Shown: positions 7,585 through 17,373 of the stretch, in pieces
Numbering within the stretch: position 1 is the first letter of the stretch
Layout of the letters: each line of letters begins with the position of its first letter
From: Streptomyces griseoflavus
GTDB lineage: Bacteria; Actinomycetota; Actinomycetes; Streptomycetales; Streptomycetaceae
Assembly: GCF_014649995.1 (NCBI RefSeq)
Contig: NZ_BMUC01000001.1
Coordinates: 250,525-314,524 of the forward strand
Length of the DNA stretch: 64,000 bases
Reading direction: 5' to 3'
Translations under genes and position numbers: made by a program
The notes under the pieces: generated by a model
Seen by the model: the letters and a program-made list of their open reading frames with translations, nothing else
Told to the model about the DNA's origin: nothing
The model's database searches: none

Positions 7585-8564
7585 CCGACCGAGCAGGACA
7601 CAGGAAGGCCGCGGTGTGGGGCGCCGGGGGCTGGGTCGTCGGAGTCCTGGGGGTGCTGGTGGCGCTGCCACTGGCCGCCAGGGACCGGCTGCCGGACCGG
7701 CTGGCGACCCACTGGGACGCGTCGGGCGGGCCGGACTCCTCCATGCCGTTCTGGGCCGCGACCTTCGTCCCGGCACTGATCTGGGTGGCGATGGCGGCGG
7801 TCGTCGTGCTGGTCCAGTGGCGGGCCCGCAGCAGTGCCGGCGGGGCGGCGCCCGGCTGGGTCGGCGCCACCCTGGGGTTCGGCGGTGCGACGCTCCTCGG
7901 CGCCCAGGCGTCCATCGTGCGGGCCAACCTGGACCACACCGACTGGCGCGAGGCCGGCTCGGTGACGGTCTGGGTGGTCGTGACCCTGGCGGCGGCGGTC
8001 GCCGTGGGCGCGGCGGCCCTGTGGGCCGGTCACCGGGCGCGCGTCCCGGTCCCGCCGGTGGCCGGGCCGACGATGGAGATACCGGAGGGGCAGCGGTTCG
8101 TATGGCTGTCCCGGACGTCCAACCCCTGGCTCCACGTCACCGCGGCCGTGACCGGAGTGGTCGCGGTGGGAGCGTCGGCGGCGTCGGTGGGCGGCCTGAC
8201 GGGGGCGGAGGCCGTGCTGCTCGCCGGACCGCTCGCGCTCGCCACCGTGGTCGTGCTCTGCTGCGCGTCGGTGCAGGCACGGGTGAGCGAGAAGGGACTC
8301 GACGTCACCTTCGGCCCGCTGGGCTGGCCGGCACGGCGGTGGGCGGCCGAGGACATCGCCTCCGCCCGCGTCGAGACCCGCACCGCCGCCCAGGTCGGCG
8401 GCTGGGGGTACCGGCTGAACGGGCTGGGAACCACCGTGATGCTGCGCGGCGGCGAATGCCTGGTCATCCGCACCGTCAAGGGCAAGGACTTCGCCGTGAG
8501 CGTCGACGACGCCGAACGCGGAGCCGCCCTGCTGAACTCTTTGATCGGTCAGCACACGAGGTGA
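7581..8564 (+). CDS. DUF1648-domain integral membrane protein
   Basis: A 327-residue membrane protein with an N-terminal DUF1648 segment: a transmembrane helix, then LPDRLATHWDASGGPD, in which the HW(D/N) motif is diagnostic. About six membrane helices follow, and then a soluble C-terminal region of some 90 residues (WAAEDIASARVETRT, GGECLVIRTV) resembling a bacterial PH-like domain. The GTG start overlaps the gntR stop, so the genes are translationally coupled. YtrA-type operons often encode such proteins for envelope-stress responses. The specific role is unknown. Confidence 0.85.
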   Translation: MTDRAGHRKAAVWGAGGWVVGVLGVLVALPLAARDRLPDRLATHWDASGGPDSSMPFWAATFVPALIWVAMAAVVVLVQWRARSSAGGAAPGWVGATLGFGGATLLGAQASIVRANLDHTDWREAGSVTVWVVVTLAAAVAVGAAALWAGHRARVPVPPVAGPTMEIPEGQRFVWLSRTSNPWLHVTAAVTGVVAVGASAASVGGLTGAEAVLLAGPLALATVVVLCCASVQARVSEKGLDVTFGPLGWPARRWAAEDIASARVETRTAAQVGGWGYRLNGLGTTVMLRGGECLVIRTVKGKDFAVSVDDAERGAALLNSLIGQHTR

Positions 8565-8848
8565 GAAGCCGGTCCGGGGCCATGGGATCCGGCACCGGAG
8601 CCGTGGTCGACCCCGCGCTGAAGCGCGCTCTGCGCCATCTCCGCGACGTGAAGTCGCAGCAGCCGTCCGACGCCGAATCCGTCGAGTTCGCCGACTGGCG
8701 GGAGAGCGTCGCGGGAGCCTTGGACGCCTTGGCCCGTGTCCTCGTCTTCGAAGAGGACCGGGCCAGGGCAGGCGCAGAGGCCGCAGCGGCGCTGGAACAG
8801 GCTGCCGCCATCCGACGCCGGTGCGAGGCGAGGACCGGCGAGCGCTGA
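8561..8848 (+). CDS. Small hypothetical protein of the gntR operon
   Basis: A 95-residue, charged, Ala/Arg/Glu-rich helical protein without membrane segments. A GTG at 8561 overlaps the stop of the DUF1648 gene by four bases and is chosen for coupling. The ATG at 8582 would give 88 residues. Codon bias is typical of real genes (RHLRDVKSQQPSDAESVEFADWRESVAGALDALA is split here by W and R residues into amphipathic helices). No family is recognised. It is third in a gntR-DUF1648 transcript. Confidence 0.6.
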   Translation: MRSRSGAMGSGTGAVVDPALKRALRHLRDVKSQQPSDAESVEFADWRESVAGALDALARVLVFEEDRARAGAEAAAALEQAAAIRRRCEARTGER

Positions 8849-8932
8849 CATCACAGGACCTCCGGCCCGGGCGGAACGACGGCTCTGCCGGACCCGGCAC
8901 CCCCTGTCACACCCCACCGGTACCGTCGGATC

Positions 8933-11275
8933 ATGCCCAACCCGTCACCCACGGCCCCCGGCGAGCAGCGCAAGCCCGCCACGCTCGAAGGCGTGCTGGA
9001 GCGCATCACCTACGCCAACGAGGAGAACGGCTACACCGTCGCCCGGGTCGACACCGGCAGAGGCGCCGGAGACCTGCTCACCGTCGTCGGCGCGCTGCTC
9101 GGCGCGCAGGTGGGGGAGTCGCTGCGGATGGAGGGGCGCTGGGGATCGCACCCGCAGTACGGCAAGCAGTTCCACGTGGAGAACTACACGACCGTGCTCC
9201 CCGCCACCGTCCAGGGCATCCGGCGCTACCTGGGCTCCGGACTCGTCAAGGGCATCGGGCCGGTCTTCGCCGACCGGATCACCCGGCACTTCGGCGTCGA
9301 CACCCTCACCGTCATCGAGGAGGAGCCCAAGCGGCTCATCGAGGTGCCGGGGCTCGGCCCCAAGCGCACCAAGAAGATCGCCGACGCCTGGGAGGAGCAG
9401 AAGGCGATCAAGGAGGTGATGCTGTTCCTCCAGACCGTCGAGGTCTCCACCTCCATCGCCGTGCGCATCTACAAGAAGTACGGCGACGCCTCGATCTCCG
9501 TCGTGAGGAACCAGCCGTACCGCCTCGCCTCCGACGTCTGGGGCATCGGCTTCCTCACCGCCGACCGGATCGCCCGGTCCGTCGGCATCCCGCACGACAG
9601 CCCCGAGCGGGTGAAGGCCGGACTCCAGTACGCGCTGTCGCAGGCCACCGACCAGGGCCACTGCTACCTCCCCGAGGAGAAGCTGATCGCCGACGCGGTG
9701 AAACTGCTCCAGGTGGACACCGGTCTCGTCATCGAGTGCCTCGCCGAGCTCGCCGCGGAACCCGAGGAGGGGGAGGACCCCGGCGTCGTACGGGAGAAGG
9801 TGCCCGACCCGGAGGGCGGCGACCCCGTCACCGCCGTCTACCTCGTCCCCTTCCACCGCGCCGAGGCCGCCCTCGCCGCCCAGGTGCGGCGGCTGCTGCG
9901 CACCGACGAGGACCGGATGGCGGCGTTCCGGGACGTGGCCTGGGACAAGGCGCTCGGCTGGCTGAAGGGCCGTACCGGCACCGACCTCGCCCCCGAGCAG
10001 GAGGCGGCCGTCAGGCTGGCGCTGACGGAGAAGGTCGCCGTGCTGACCGGCGGGCCGGGCTGCGGCAAGTCGTTCACCGTGCGCTCCATCGTGGAGCTGG
10101 CCCGCGCCAGGAAGGCCAAGGTCGTCCTCGCCGCACCCACCGGCCGGGCCGCCAAACGGCTCGCCGAGCTGACCGGCGCCGAGGCCTCCACCGTGCACCG
10201 CCTGCTGGAACTCAAGCCCGGCGGCGACGCCGCCTACGACCGGGACCGGCCGCTCGACGCCGACCTGGTCGTGGTCGACGAGGCGTCCATGCTGGACCTG
10301 CTGCTCGCGAACAAGCTGGTCAAGGCGGTCCCGCCCGGAGCGCACCTCCTCTTCGTCGGCGACGTCGACCAGCTCCCCAGCGTCGGGGCGGGGGAAGTCC
10401 TGCGGGACCTGCTCGCCGACGGCGGCCCGGTCCCCGCCGTCCGGCTCACCCGGGTCTTCCGCCAGGCCCAGCAGTCCGGCGTGGTGACCAACGCCCACCG
10501 GATCAACGCCGGGCAGCACCCGGTCACCGACGGCATGAGGGACTTCTTCCTCTTCGTCGAGGACGACACCGAGGAGGCGGGCCGGCTCACCGTGGACGTC
10601 GCCGCCCGCCGCATTCCGGCCAGGTTCGGCCTCGACCCGCGCCGTGACGTGCAGGTCCTCGCACCCATGCACCGGGGACCGGCCGGTGCCGGCACCCTCA
10701 ACGGGCTGCTCCAGCAGGCCGTCACCCCCGGCCGCCCCGACCTGCCCGAGAAGCGGTTCGGCGGCCGGGTCTTCCGCGTCGGCGACAAGGTGACCCAGAT
10801 CCGCAACAATTACGAGAAGGGGGAGAACGGAGTCTTCAACGGCACCGTGGGCGTGGTCACCTCGCTCGACCCGGTCGACCAGCGCCTCACCGTGCTGACC
10901 GACGAGGACGAGGAGGTCCCCTACGACTTCGACGAGCTGGACGAACTGGCACACGCCTACGCCGTGACCATCCACCGTTCGCAGGGCAGCGAGTACCCGG
11001 CCGTCGTCATCCCGGTGACCACGGGAGCCTGGATGATGCTCCAGCGCAACCTGCTCTACACGGCGGTCACCCGGGCCAAGCGGCTGGTCGTCCTGGTCGG
11101 CTCCCGCAAGGCGATCGGACAGGCGGTGCGCACGGTCTCGGCGGGCCGCCGGTGCACGGCGCTCGACTTCCGCCTCGCCGGTGCGAAGGATCTCCGCCCA
11201 GGACCCCCCAGCACGGGACGAATCGCCCCGGCGGGCGGCCCGTCGCCAAAAAATGATCGATCAAATGAGTCGTGA
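8933..11275 (+). CDS. recD2: RecD2-type 5'-3' DNA helicase
   Basis: A 780-residue superfamily 1B helicase of the RecD2/YrrC type, not associated with RecBC. An N-terminal OB-like domain is followed by helix-hairpin-helix repeats (about residues 85-190). The helicase core carries Walker A GGPGCGKS near residues 371-378 and Walker B VVVDEASM near 440. Motif QLPSVGAGEVL follows, and a C-terminal UvrD-like domain contains TIHRSQGSEYP. It is expected to unwind DNA with 5' overhangs in repair. The ATG at 8933 has no strong Shine-Dalgarno. It stands alone upstream of citA. Confidence 0.95.
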   Translation: MPNPSPTAPGEQRKPATLEGVLERITYANEENGYTVARVDTGRGAGDLLTVVGALLGAQVGESLRMEGRWGSHPQYGKQFHVENYTTVLPATVQGIRRYLGSGLVKGIGPVFADRITRHFGVDTLTVIEEEPKRLIEVPGLGPKRTKKIADAWEEQKAIKEVMLFLQTVEVSTSIAVRIYKKYGDASISVVRNQPYRLASDVWGIGFLTADRIARSVGIPHDSPERVKAGLQYALSQATDQGHCYLPEEKLIADAVKLLQVDTGLVIECLAELAAEPEEGEDPGVVREKVPDPEGGDPVTAVYLVPFHRAEAALAAQVRRLLRTDEDRMAAFRDVAWDKALGWLKGRTGTDLAPEQEAAVRLALTEKVAVLTGGPGCGKSFTVRSIVELARARKAKVVLAAPTGRAAKRLAELTGAEASTVHRLLELKPGGDAAYDRDRPLDADLVVVDEASMLDLLLANKLVKAVPPGAHLLFVGDVDQLPSVGAGEVLRDLLADGGPVPAVRLTRVFRQAQQSGVVTNAHRINAGQHPVTDGMRDFFLFVEDDTEEAGRLTVDVAARRIPARFGLDPRRDVQVLAPMHRGPAGAGTLNGLLQQAVTPGRPDLPEKRFGGRVFRVGDKVTQIRNNYEKGENGVFNGTVGVVTSLDPVDQRLTVLTDEDEEVPYDFDELDELAHAYAVTIHRSQGSEYPAVVIPVTTGAWMMLQRNLLYTAVTRAKRLVVLVGSRKAIGQAVRTVSAGRRCTALDFRLAGAKDLRPGPPSTGRIAPAGGPSPKNDRSNES

Positions 11276-11325
11276 AGGTCACAGAGCCCTTCCGGATGGG
11301 GAACGCACGGGGCAGGATGGGCAAG

Positions 11326-11354
11326 TTGACGGCACTGAGTGCCGTCGATAGGCC
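11326..11354 (+). promoter_or_regulatory. Possible citA promoter with internal palindrome
   Basis: TTGACG (11326-11331) is followed after 17 nt by TAGGCC (11349-11354), a weak -10. Between them lies a perfect 7-bp inverted repeat, ACGGCAC-TGA-GTGCCGT (11329-11345), that could be an operator. The leader to the citA start would be about 95 nt. The assignment is by motif only. Confidence 0.35.
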
Positions 11355-11453
11355 CGATGGTCGACCCCGAGTGCACTCTCCTGAGCCGAGTGGGGGATGG
11401 TAGAGACAGTCAGGGCACCTCGAAGATGAGGCACAACGTCGGTGAGGGAAGAC

Positions 11454-12743
11454 GTGAGCGACAACTCTGTAGTACTGCGGTACGACGGCAGCGAGTACAC
11501 CTACCCGGTGATCGACAGCACTGTCGGTGACAAGGGCTTCGACATCGGAAAGCTCCGCGCCCAGACCGGACTGGTGACGCTGGACAGCGGCTACGGCAAC
11601 ACCGCCGCCTACAAATCCGCTGTCACCTATCTCGACGGCGAGGCCGGCATCCTCCGGTACCGCGGCTACCCGATCGAGCAGCTGGCGGAGCGCTCCACCT
11701 TCCTGGAGGTCGCCTACCTGCTGATCAACGGCGAGCTGCCGACGGTCGACCAGCTCACCTCGTTCAAGAACGACGTCACGCAGCACACCCTGCTGCACGA
11801 GGACGTCAAGAACTTCTACAAGGGCTTCCCGCGCGACGCCCACCCGATGGCCATGCTGTCGTCGGTCGTCTCGGCGCTGTCCACCTTCTACCAGGACAGC
11901 CACAACCCCTTCGACGAGCAGCAGCGCAACCTCTCCACCATCCGCCTGCTGGCCAAGCTCCCGACGATCGCGGCGTACGCGTACAAGAAGTCGGTCGGCC
12001 ACCCGTTCGTCTACCCGCGCAACGACCTCGGCTACGTCGAGAACTTCCTGCGCATGACCTTCTCGGTCCCCGCGCAGGACTACGAGCTCGACCCGGTCGT
12101 CGTGGCCGCCCTGGACAAGCTGCTCATCCTGCACGCGGACCACGAGCAGAACTGCTCGACCTCCACCGTGCGCCTGGTCGGCTCCTCGCAGGCGAACATG
12201 TTCGCCTCGATCTCCGCCGGCATCTCCGCCCTGTGGGGCCCGCTGCACGGCGGCGCCAACCAGTCGGTGCTGGAGATGCTGGAGGGCATCCGCGACGCCG
12301 GCGGCGACGTCGACTCCTTCATCCGCAAGGTGAAGAACAAGGAGGACGGCGTCCGCCTGATGGGCTTCGGCCACCGGGTCTACAAGAACTTCGACCCGCG
12401 CGCCAAGATCATCAAGGCCGCCGCGCACGACGTGCTGTCCGCCCTCGGCAAGTCCGACGAGCTGCTGGACATCGCCCTGAAGCTGGAGGAGCACGCGCTC
12501 TCCGACGACTACTTCGTCTCGCGCAGCCTCTACCCGAACGTCGACTTCTACACCGGCCTCATCTACCGGGCCATGGGCTTCCCGACCGAGATGTTCACGG
12601 TCCTGTTCGCCCTCGGCCGCCTGCCGGGCTGGATCGCCCAGTGGCACGAGATGATCAAGGAGCCGGGTTCCCGCATCGGTCGCCCGCGCCAGATCTACAC
12701 GGGCGTCGTCGAGCGGGACTTCGTCCCCGTCGAGGAGCGCTGA
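11454..12743 (+). CDS. citA: Citrate synthase
   Basis: A 429-residue type II (hexameric-type) citrate synthase that condenses acetyl-CoA with oxaloacetate at the entry of the TCA cycle. The N-terminal beta region, HADHEQNCSTSTVR, GPLHGGANQ and FGHRVYKNFDPRA are all present. The catalytic histidines and the aspartate of the last motif are intact. The GTG at 11454 follows a GAGGGAAG ribosome binding site and gives the start VSDNSVVLRY familiar from Streptomyces orthologues. A GTG at 11442 is the alternative. It is monocistronic. Confidence 0.97.
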   Translation: MSDNSVVLRYDGSEYTYPVIDSTVGDKGFDIGKLRAQTGLVTLDSGYGNTAAYKSAVTYLDGEAGILRYRGYPIEQLAERSTFLEVAYLLINGELPTVDQLTSFKNDVTQHTLLHEDVKNFYKGFPRDAHPMAMLSSVVSALSTFYQDSHNPFDEQQRNLSTIRLLAKLPTIAAYAYKKSVGHPFVYPRNDLGYVENFLRMTFSVPAQDYELDPVVVAALDKLLILHADHEQNCSTSTVRLVGSSQANMFASISAGISALWGPLHGGANQSVLEMLEGIRDAGGDVDSFIRKVKNKEDGVRLMGFGHRVYKNFDPRAKIIKAAAHDVLSALGKSDELLDIALKLEEHALSDDYFVSRSLYPNVDFYTGLIYRAMGFPTEMFTVLFALGRLPGWIAQWHEMIKEPGSRIGRPRQIYTGVVERDFVPVEER

Positions 12744-12783
12744 CCCCTGCCTGTGCCGGGGTCGTACGCCTGAGAGTTCGTCG

Positions 12784-12847
12784 CCGAAGGGGTGTGGGCG
12801 GCCGCGGGCCGGCTTGAGGCCGGTCGCGGTTCCCCGCGCCCCTTCGG
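12784..12847 (-). repeat. Streptomyces intergenic palindromic repeat
   Basis: Outer arms CCGAAGGGG and CCCCTTCGG enclose an inner dyad CCGGC-TTGAG-GCCGG. Read on the minus strand it begins GGGGCGCGGGGAACCGCG, a phrase I recognise as a dispersed repeat found after many Streptomyces genes. It lies just after citA and may act as transcript end or processing site. Confidence 0.6.
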
Positions 12848-12882
12848 GCGTATGGCACCCCCAACGAAGAGAAGCAAAGGAA

Positions 12883-12933
12883 AAGGCGCCCCGGCCGCCG
12901 GTCCCCCCACGGGCCGACGAACCAGGGCGCCTT
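12883..12933 (-). terminator. Hairpin, possible terminator for copA
   Basis: AAGGCGCCC (12883-12891) pairs perfectly with GGGCGCCTT (12925-12933) around a 33-nt GC-rich loop. On the minus strand the stem runs into TTTTCC. This is consistent with a rho-independent end for transcripts from the copA side, though some 450 bp beyond its stop. Confidence 0.45.
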
Positions 12934-13384
12934 CCCATGTCCCGGTGCGGATTCCCCCCACGGGATCCGGCCGGGCGTCTGTGAGAACAGCGCCTGAATC
13001 GCTGTGTGAGCACGGACGGACCTGAACCCGCCGCACTCGTCGATGTGCGGTCTGCCGGGACAGCGCACATTCGGGAGGGCCGCTCAAAGCTCCCCACGGG
13101 TACGTGCCCCGGCAACGCAATCTCTGGGAAAGTCCCCCAAGACATCCCCAGATGTCAGTCAGCGCCCCCCAAGACGCTGCCCGACATCGCCAACTTAGAC
13201 CTTCGAACCCCTTCGATGGTTACGTTCAGATCACTGTGATCTGCGTCTCTTGCATATCTCCCCAAGGCGCGCAAGAGCCCGCAAACCAGTCACGGGGCTC
13301 AAGCGTAAGGAAGATGCGCGAGCCGTGTGAAGAGCTTATGTGAGGGTCTTACCGGACTCCAGGGGTGCACCCCAACTTGAGACC

Positions 13385-15649
13385 TCAATGAAACGCCCGG
13401 AGCCGCAGACTGTTCGTCACGACGAACACCGACGAGAAGGCCATCGCGGCCCCGGCGATCATCGGGTTCAGCAGCCCCGCCGCGGCGAGCGGCAGCGCGG
13501 CCACGTTGTAGCCGAAGGCCCAGACGAGGTTGCCCTTGATGGTCGACAGGGTCCGGCGGGACAGCCGTATCGCGTCCGCCGCCACCCGCAGGTCGCCGCG
13601 GACCAGCGTCAGGTCGCCGGCCTCGATCGCCGCGTCCGTGCCGGTACCCATCGCGAGACCCAGATCGGCGACGGCCAGCGCGGCCGCGTCGTTGACGCCG
13701 TCACCGACCATGGCGACCACGTGCCCCTCGCCCTGCAACCGCCGTACGGCCTCGGCCTTGTCCTCGGGCAGCACCTCGGCGACCACCCGGTCGATGCCCA
13801 CGGTCCTCGCGACCGCCTCGGCCACGGCCCGGTTGTCGCCGGTCAGCAGCACCGGCGTGAGCCCGAGCGCCCGCAGCTCGCGCACCGCCTCCGCGCTGGT
13901 CTCCTTGACGGTGTCGGCGACCGCGAGGACGCCGCGCGCCACGCCGTCCCAGCCGGCCACCACGGCCGTGCGCCCGGCACGCTCCGCCTCCTCCTTCGCC
14001 CGGACCAGCTCCGGCGGCAGCCCGTCCCCGACGAACTCCGGGAACCGCCCCACGGCCACCTCACGGCCCTCCACCCGCCCGCGTACGCCCCTGCCGGGGA
14101 CGTTCTCGAAGTGCTCGACGCCCGGCAGCGCGCCGGCGCGCTCCTCGGCGCCCGCGGCGACCGCCCGCGCGACGGGATGCTCGGAGGCGTGCTCCAGGGC
14201 GCCCGCGAGCCGCAGCAGCAGCCGCTCCTCCTCGCCCTCGGCGACGTACACCTCCTGCAGGGACATCCGTCCGGTGGTGACGGTGCCGGTCTTGTCCAGC
14301 ACGACCGTGTCGACACGGCGGGTGGACTCCAGCACCTCCGGACCCTTGATGAGGATGCCGAGCTGGGCCCCGCGCCCGGTGCCGACCATCAGCGCGGTCG
14401 GGGTGGCGAGGCCGAGCGCGCAGGGGCAGGCGATGATCAGCACGGCGACGGCCGCGGTGAACGCGGCGACCGTGTCGCCGGTGGAGCCCAGCCACAGCCC
14501 GAAGGTGCCGGCCGCGATCAGCAGCACCACGGGTACGAAGACCCCGGAGATCCGGTCGGCCAGGCGCTGCACCTGGGCCTTGCCGTTCTGCGCCTCCTCC
14601 ACCAGCTTCGCCATCCGCGCCAGCTGCGTGTCGGCGCCGATCCGGGTGGCCTCGACGACGAGCCGGCCGCCCGCGTTCACCGTGGCGCCGGTGACGGTGT
14701 CGCCGACGGTGACGTCCACCGGGACGGACTCCCCGGTCAGCATGGACGCGTCCACGGCGGAGGAGCCCTCCAGGACCGTGCCGTCCGTGGCGATCTTCTC
14801 CCCGGGCCGTACGACGAACCGGTCGCCCACGGCGAGCCGCTCCGCCGGTATCCGCACCTCGCGGCCCTCGCGCAGCACGGTCACGTCCTTGGCGCCCAGT
14901 TCCATCAGCGCCCGCAGGGCCGCGCCCGCGCGGCGCTTGGAGCGGGCCTCCAGATAGCGGCCGAGCAGGATGAACGTGGTGACGCCCGCCGCGACCTCCA
15001 GGTAGATCGCGGAGGCGCCGTCGGTCCGGGAGACGGTCAGCTCGAAGGGGTGGCGCATGCCGGGCGTGCCCGCGTCACCGAGGAACAGCGCCCACAGCGA
15101 CCAGCCGAACGCGGCGAGCGTGCCCACCGAGACCAGCGTGTCCATGGTGGCCGCGCCGTGCCGGAGGTTGGTCCAGGCCGCCCGGTGGAAGGGGGCGGCG
15201 CCCCACACCACCACGGGCGCGGCGAGCGTGAGGGAGAGCCACTGCCAGTTGTCGAACTGCAGGGCCGGCACCATCGCCAGCAGGACCACGGGCAGGGCGA
15301 GGAGCGCGGAGACGGTCAGCCGGCGGCGCAGGGCGGCGAGCTCGGGGTCGGCCTGCCCGGCCGGGGGCCCCTCGTCCGCGTCCCGCGCGGGCGCGGGCTC
15401 CTCGGCGGTGTAGCCGGTCCGCACCACCGTGGTGATCAGGTCGGCGACCTCGACGCCCGGCGGGTAGGTGATGCGGGCCTTCTCCGTCGCGTAGTTCACG
15501 GTGGCGGTGACGCCGTCCATGCGGTTGAGCTTCTTCTCGACGCGGGCCGCGCAGGAGGCGCAGGTCATCCCGCCGATGAGCAGCTCGACCTCCGAGGCGG
15601 CCGGCTGCCGGTCGGCGGCCGGTGCCTCGCGGGCGGTGGTGCTGGTCAT
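13385..15649 (-). CDS. copA: Copper-exporting P1B-type ATPase CopA
   Basis: A 754-residue P-type ATPase that exports Cu(I). One N-terminal HMA domain carries GMTCASC (Cys30, Cys33). Eight membrane helices are expected, with the ion-binding CPC in [11 protein letters not shown] near residue 409. The phosphorylation motif DKTGTVTTG is near 450, TGES lies in the actuator domain, SEHPVARA provides the HP motif, and [10 protein letters not shown] closes the core. The start ATG at 15649 gives a complete N-terminus. It lies 128 bp downstream of the chaperone gene copZ in the same direction and is probably co-transcribed from the CsoR-controlled promoter. Confidence 0.97.
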   Translation of the reverse strand: MTSTTAREAPAADRQPAASEVELLIGGMTCASCAARVEKKLNRMDGVTATVNYATEKARITYPPGVEVADLITTVVRTGYTAEEPAPARDADEGPPAGQADPELAALRRRLTVSALLALPVVLLAMVPALQFDNWQWLSLTLAAPVVVWGAAPFHRAAWTNLRHGAATMDTLVSVGTLAAFGWSLWALFLGDAGTPGMRHPFELTVSRTDGASAIYLEVAAGVTTFILLGRYLEARSKRRAGAALRALMELGAKDVTVLREGREVRIPAERLAVGDRFVVRPGEKIATDGTVLEGSSAVDASMLTGESVPVDVTVGDTVTGATVNAGGRLVVEATRIGADTQLARMAKLVEEAQNGKAQVQRLADRISGVFVPVVLLIAAGTFGLWLGSTGDTVAAFTAAVAVLIIACPCALGLATPTALMVGTGRGAQLGILIKGPEVLESTRRVDTVVLDKTGTVTTGRMSLQEVYVAEGEEERLLLRLAGALEHASEHPVARAVAAGAEERAGALPGVEHFENVPGRGVRGRVEGREVAVGRFPEFVGDGLPPELVRAKEEAERAGRTAVVAGWDGVARGVLAVADTVKETSAEAVRELRALGLTPVLLTGDNRAVAEAVARTVGIDRVVAEVLPEDKAEAVRRLQGEGHVVAMVGDGVNDAAALAVADLGLAMGTGTDAAIEAGDLTLVRGDLRVAADAIRLSRRTLSTIKGNLVWAFGYNVAALPLAAAGLLNPMIAGAAMAFSSVFVVTNSLRLRAFH

Positions 15650-15777
15650 GTCCGTGCTCCAGGAACGTCCGGGATCCGGGGCCGGCGGCGGGCCGGGCCG
15701 GGGGCCACGGGGTACGGGTGGCCGGTACGGCCCGGTTCACGCCGCCCCGGGGTGCCTTCGGGGGTGCGGCGCGGGGC

Positions 15778-16017
15778 TCAGGCCGTGCCGGCCAGCTCGA
15801 AACCGGCCTCGTCGACGGCCGCGCGTACGGCCGCCTCGTCGAGCGGGGCCGCGGAGACCACGGTCACCTCGCCGGAGGAGGCGACGGCCGTCACCGAGCT
15901 GACGCCGGGGATCGCGGAGATCTCACCGGAGACGGCACCCTCGCAGTGCCCGCAGCTCATCCCGCTCACCTTGTAGACGGTGGTGACGGAACCCTGGGTG
16001 TCGGTCTGGGAGGTCAT
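15778..16017 (-). CDS. copZ: Copper chaperone CopZ (HMA domain)
   Basis: A 79-residue single HMA domain protein with GMSCGHC (Cys22, Cys25), the Cu(I) site. CopZ passes copper to CopA and to the repressor CsoR. The start at 16017 has GAGGAG upstream. The open frame extends 22 codons further, but that stretch contains the promoter/operator and is not coding. It is first gene of the copZ-copA unit. Confidence 0.93.
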   Translation of the reverse strand: MTSQTDTQGSVTTVYKVSGMSCGHCEGAVSGEISAIPGVSSVTAVASSGEVTVVSAAPLDEAAVRAAVDEAGFELAGTA

Positions 16018-16087
16018 GTCGTTGCTCCTCGTCGGTGCGTAGGGGGTGGGGCTGACAGGAGGGGCCCCAGGGGGCCACTGCATCCAG

Positions 16088-16108
16088 ACTATACCCCTAG
16101 GGGGTATA
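16088..16108 (-). promoter_or_regulatory. CsoR-type copper operator and promoter of copZ-copA
   Basis: TATACCCCTAGGGGGTATA (16090-16108) is a near-perfect palindrome of the ATACCCC...GGGGTAT type bound by actinobacterial CsoR. A -10 element TATAGT (minus strand, 16093-16088) overlaps its edge, so apo-CsoR would block RNA polymerase and copper would relieve it. No csoR gene is present in the window. Confidence 0.8.
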
Positions 16109-16225
16109 AATCCACGACGGGCCGGCCGGGCGGCGGAGCACCATCGGGGACCCCGCCCGACCGTGCGCGCCGCCCGGGGTTACCGTTCCGCCGGAAGCGA
16201 CGATCATCGGAAGGCGGGTCCGGCC

Positions 16226-17269
16226 ATGCGCGCGGTGGTGTTCGAGCGGTACGGGGAACCGGCCGAGGTGCGGGAGGTCGCGGACCCGGAGCCCGCGGAA
16301 CACGGGGTCGTGGTCCGCGTCGAGGCCACCGGCCTGTGCCGCAGCGACTGGCACGGCTGGCAGGGCCACGACCCGGACATCACGCTCCCGCACGTCCCCG
16401 GTCACGAACTTGCCGGCGTCGTCGAAGCGGTCGGCGCCCGCGTCACCGGCCGGCGCCCGGGGGACCGGGTCACCGTGCCGTTCGTCTGCGCCTGCGGCTC
16501 CTGCCCGGCCTGCGCCGCCGGTGACCAGCAGGTGTGCGAACGGCAGACCCAGCCCGGCTTCACCCACTGGGGCTCCTTCGCCCACTACGTGGCCCTGGAC
16601 CACGCGGACGTGAACCTGGTCGCCGTCCCCGACGGCATGTCGTACGCGACCGCCGCCTCGCTCGGCTGCCGCTTCGCCACCGCCTACCGGGCGGTGGTGC
16701 GGCAGGGCCGGGTGGCGGCGGGGGAGTGGGTCGCCGTGCACGGCTGCGGCGGGGTGGGCCTGTCGGCGGTGATGATCGCGGCGGCCGCGGGCGCCCGGGT
16801 CGTCGCCGTCGACGTGTCGCCCGGGGCGCTGGAACTGGCGCGGCGGTTCGGCGCGGCGGAGTGCGTGGACGCCTCCGCGGTACCGGATCCGGCCGCAGCG
16901 GTCCGCGACCTCACCGGCGGCGGCGCCCACCTCTCCCTCGACGCCCTCGGCGCGCCCGCCACCTGCGCCGCCTCCGTGAACGGGCTGCGCCGCCGGGGCC
17001 GCCACGTCCAGGTCGGCCTGCTGCCCTCACCGACGGGCACCACACCCGTCCCCATGGCCCGCGCCGTCGCCCTGGAACTCGAACTCCTCGGCAGCCACGG
17101 CATGGCCGCCCACACCTACCCGCCGATGCTGGAACTGGTCCGCGCGGGAGTCCTCCGCCCCGACCTGCTGGTCACCTCCACGATCGGCCTGGACGCCGCC
17201 CCCGCGGCCCTCGCGGCCATGGGCACGGCCCCGGGCGCCGGAGTGACGGTCATCGAACCGTGGAACTGA
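16226..17269 (+). CDS. Zinc-dependent alcohol dehydrogenase (MDR family)
   Basis: A 347-residue medium-chain dehydrogenase. The catalytic zinc ligands Cys38 and His60-Glu61 are present. The structural zinc lobe is complete (Cys90, Cys93, Cys96, Cys104). The Rossmann fold shows [10 protein letters not shown] followed by VAVDVS, where the acidic residue after the second beta strand suggests NAD rather than NADP. It oxidises alcohols or reduces aldehydes. The exact substrate is unknown. The ATG at 16226 begins right at the conserved [10 protein letters not shown] start. It diverges from copZ and is probably a single-gene unit. Confidence 0.92.
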   Translation: MRAVVFERYGEPAEVREVADPEPAEHGVVVRVEATGLCRSDWHGWQGHDPDITLPHVPGHELAGVVEAVGARVTGRRPGDRVTVPFVCACGSCPACAAGDQQVCERQTQPGFTHWGSFAHYVALDHADVNLVAVPDGMSYATAASLGCRFATAYRAVVRQGRVAAGEWVAVHGCGGVGLSAVMIAAAAGARVVAVDVSPGALELARRFGAAECVDASAVPDPAAAVRDLTGGGAHLSLDALGAPATCAASVNGLRRRGRHVQVGLLPSPTGTTPVPMARAVALELELLGSHGMAAHTYPPMLELVRAGVLRPDLLVTSTIGLDAAPAALAAMGTAPGAGVTVIEPWN

Positions 17270-17326
17270 ACGCCGCCCACTCCCAACGCGGTTGAGGACG
17301 GGCTCGACGGCGAGGCACGGAGAACG

Positions 17327-17361
17327 CGACGGTGCCCCACCGGGAGGGTGGGGCACCGTCG
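17327..17361. terminator. Strong bidirectional terminator hairpin
   Basis: CGACGGTGCCCCACC (17327-17341) pairs perfectly over 15 bp with GGTGGGGCACCGTCG (17347-17361) around a GGGAG loop. It separates the convergent dehydrogenase and HTH genes. Confidence 0.85.
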
Positions 17362-17373
17362 GTCCCTCTCGGG

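Larger units (their letters stand above)
12744..13384. other. 641-bp intergenic region between convergent citA and copA
   Basis: No convincing gene is seen. The stretch contains a Streptomyces-type intergenic palindrome (12784-12847) and a long-loop hairpin (12883-12933). It also has a small stem-loop GACATC-CCCA-GATGTC (13141-13156), a repeated CCCCCAAGAC (13134-13143 and 13166-13175) and a perfect palindrome CAGATCACTGTGATCTG (13227-13243). A further dyad is CTCTTGC/GCAAGAG (13247-13277). G+C falls in the right half. It might harbour a small RNA or binding sites. Confidence 0.5.

Noticed and set aside
7008-8900. Upstream part of a 998-codon minus-strand frame
   Set aside because: Only the part up to 7007 (FUSC protein) has real coding character and a ribosome binding site. 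The rest is antisense to gntR and DUF1648 genes.
13080-13300. Riboswitch or tRNA-like structure after copA
   Set aside because: Several dyads exist, but no known riboswitch consensus or cloverleaf could be matched, and no gene begins downstream.
13340-15976. 878-codon plus-strand frame, Gly/Arg/His-rich
   Set aside because: Antisense to copA, without any recognisable domain. High G+C keeps opposite frames open.
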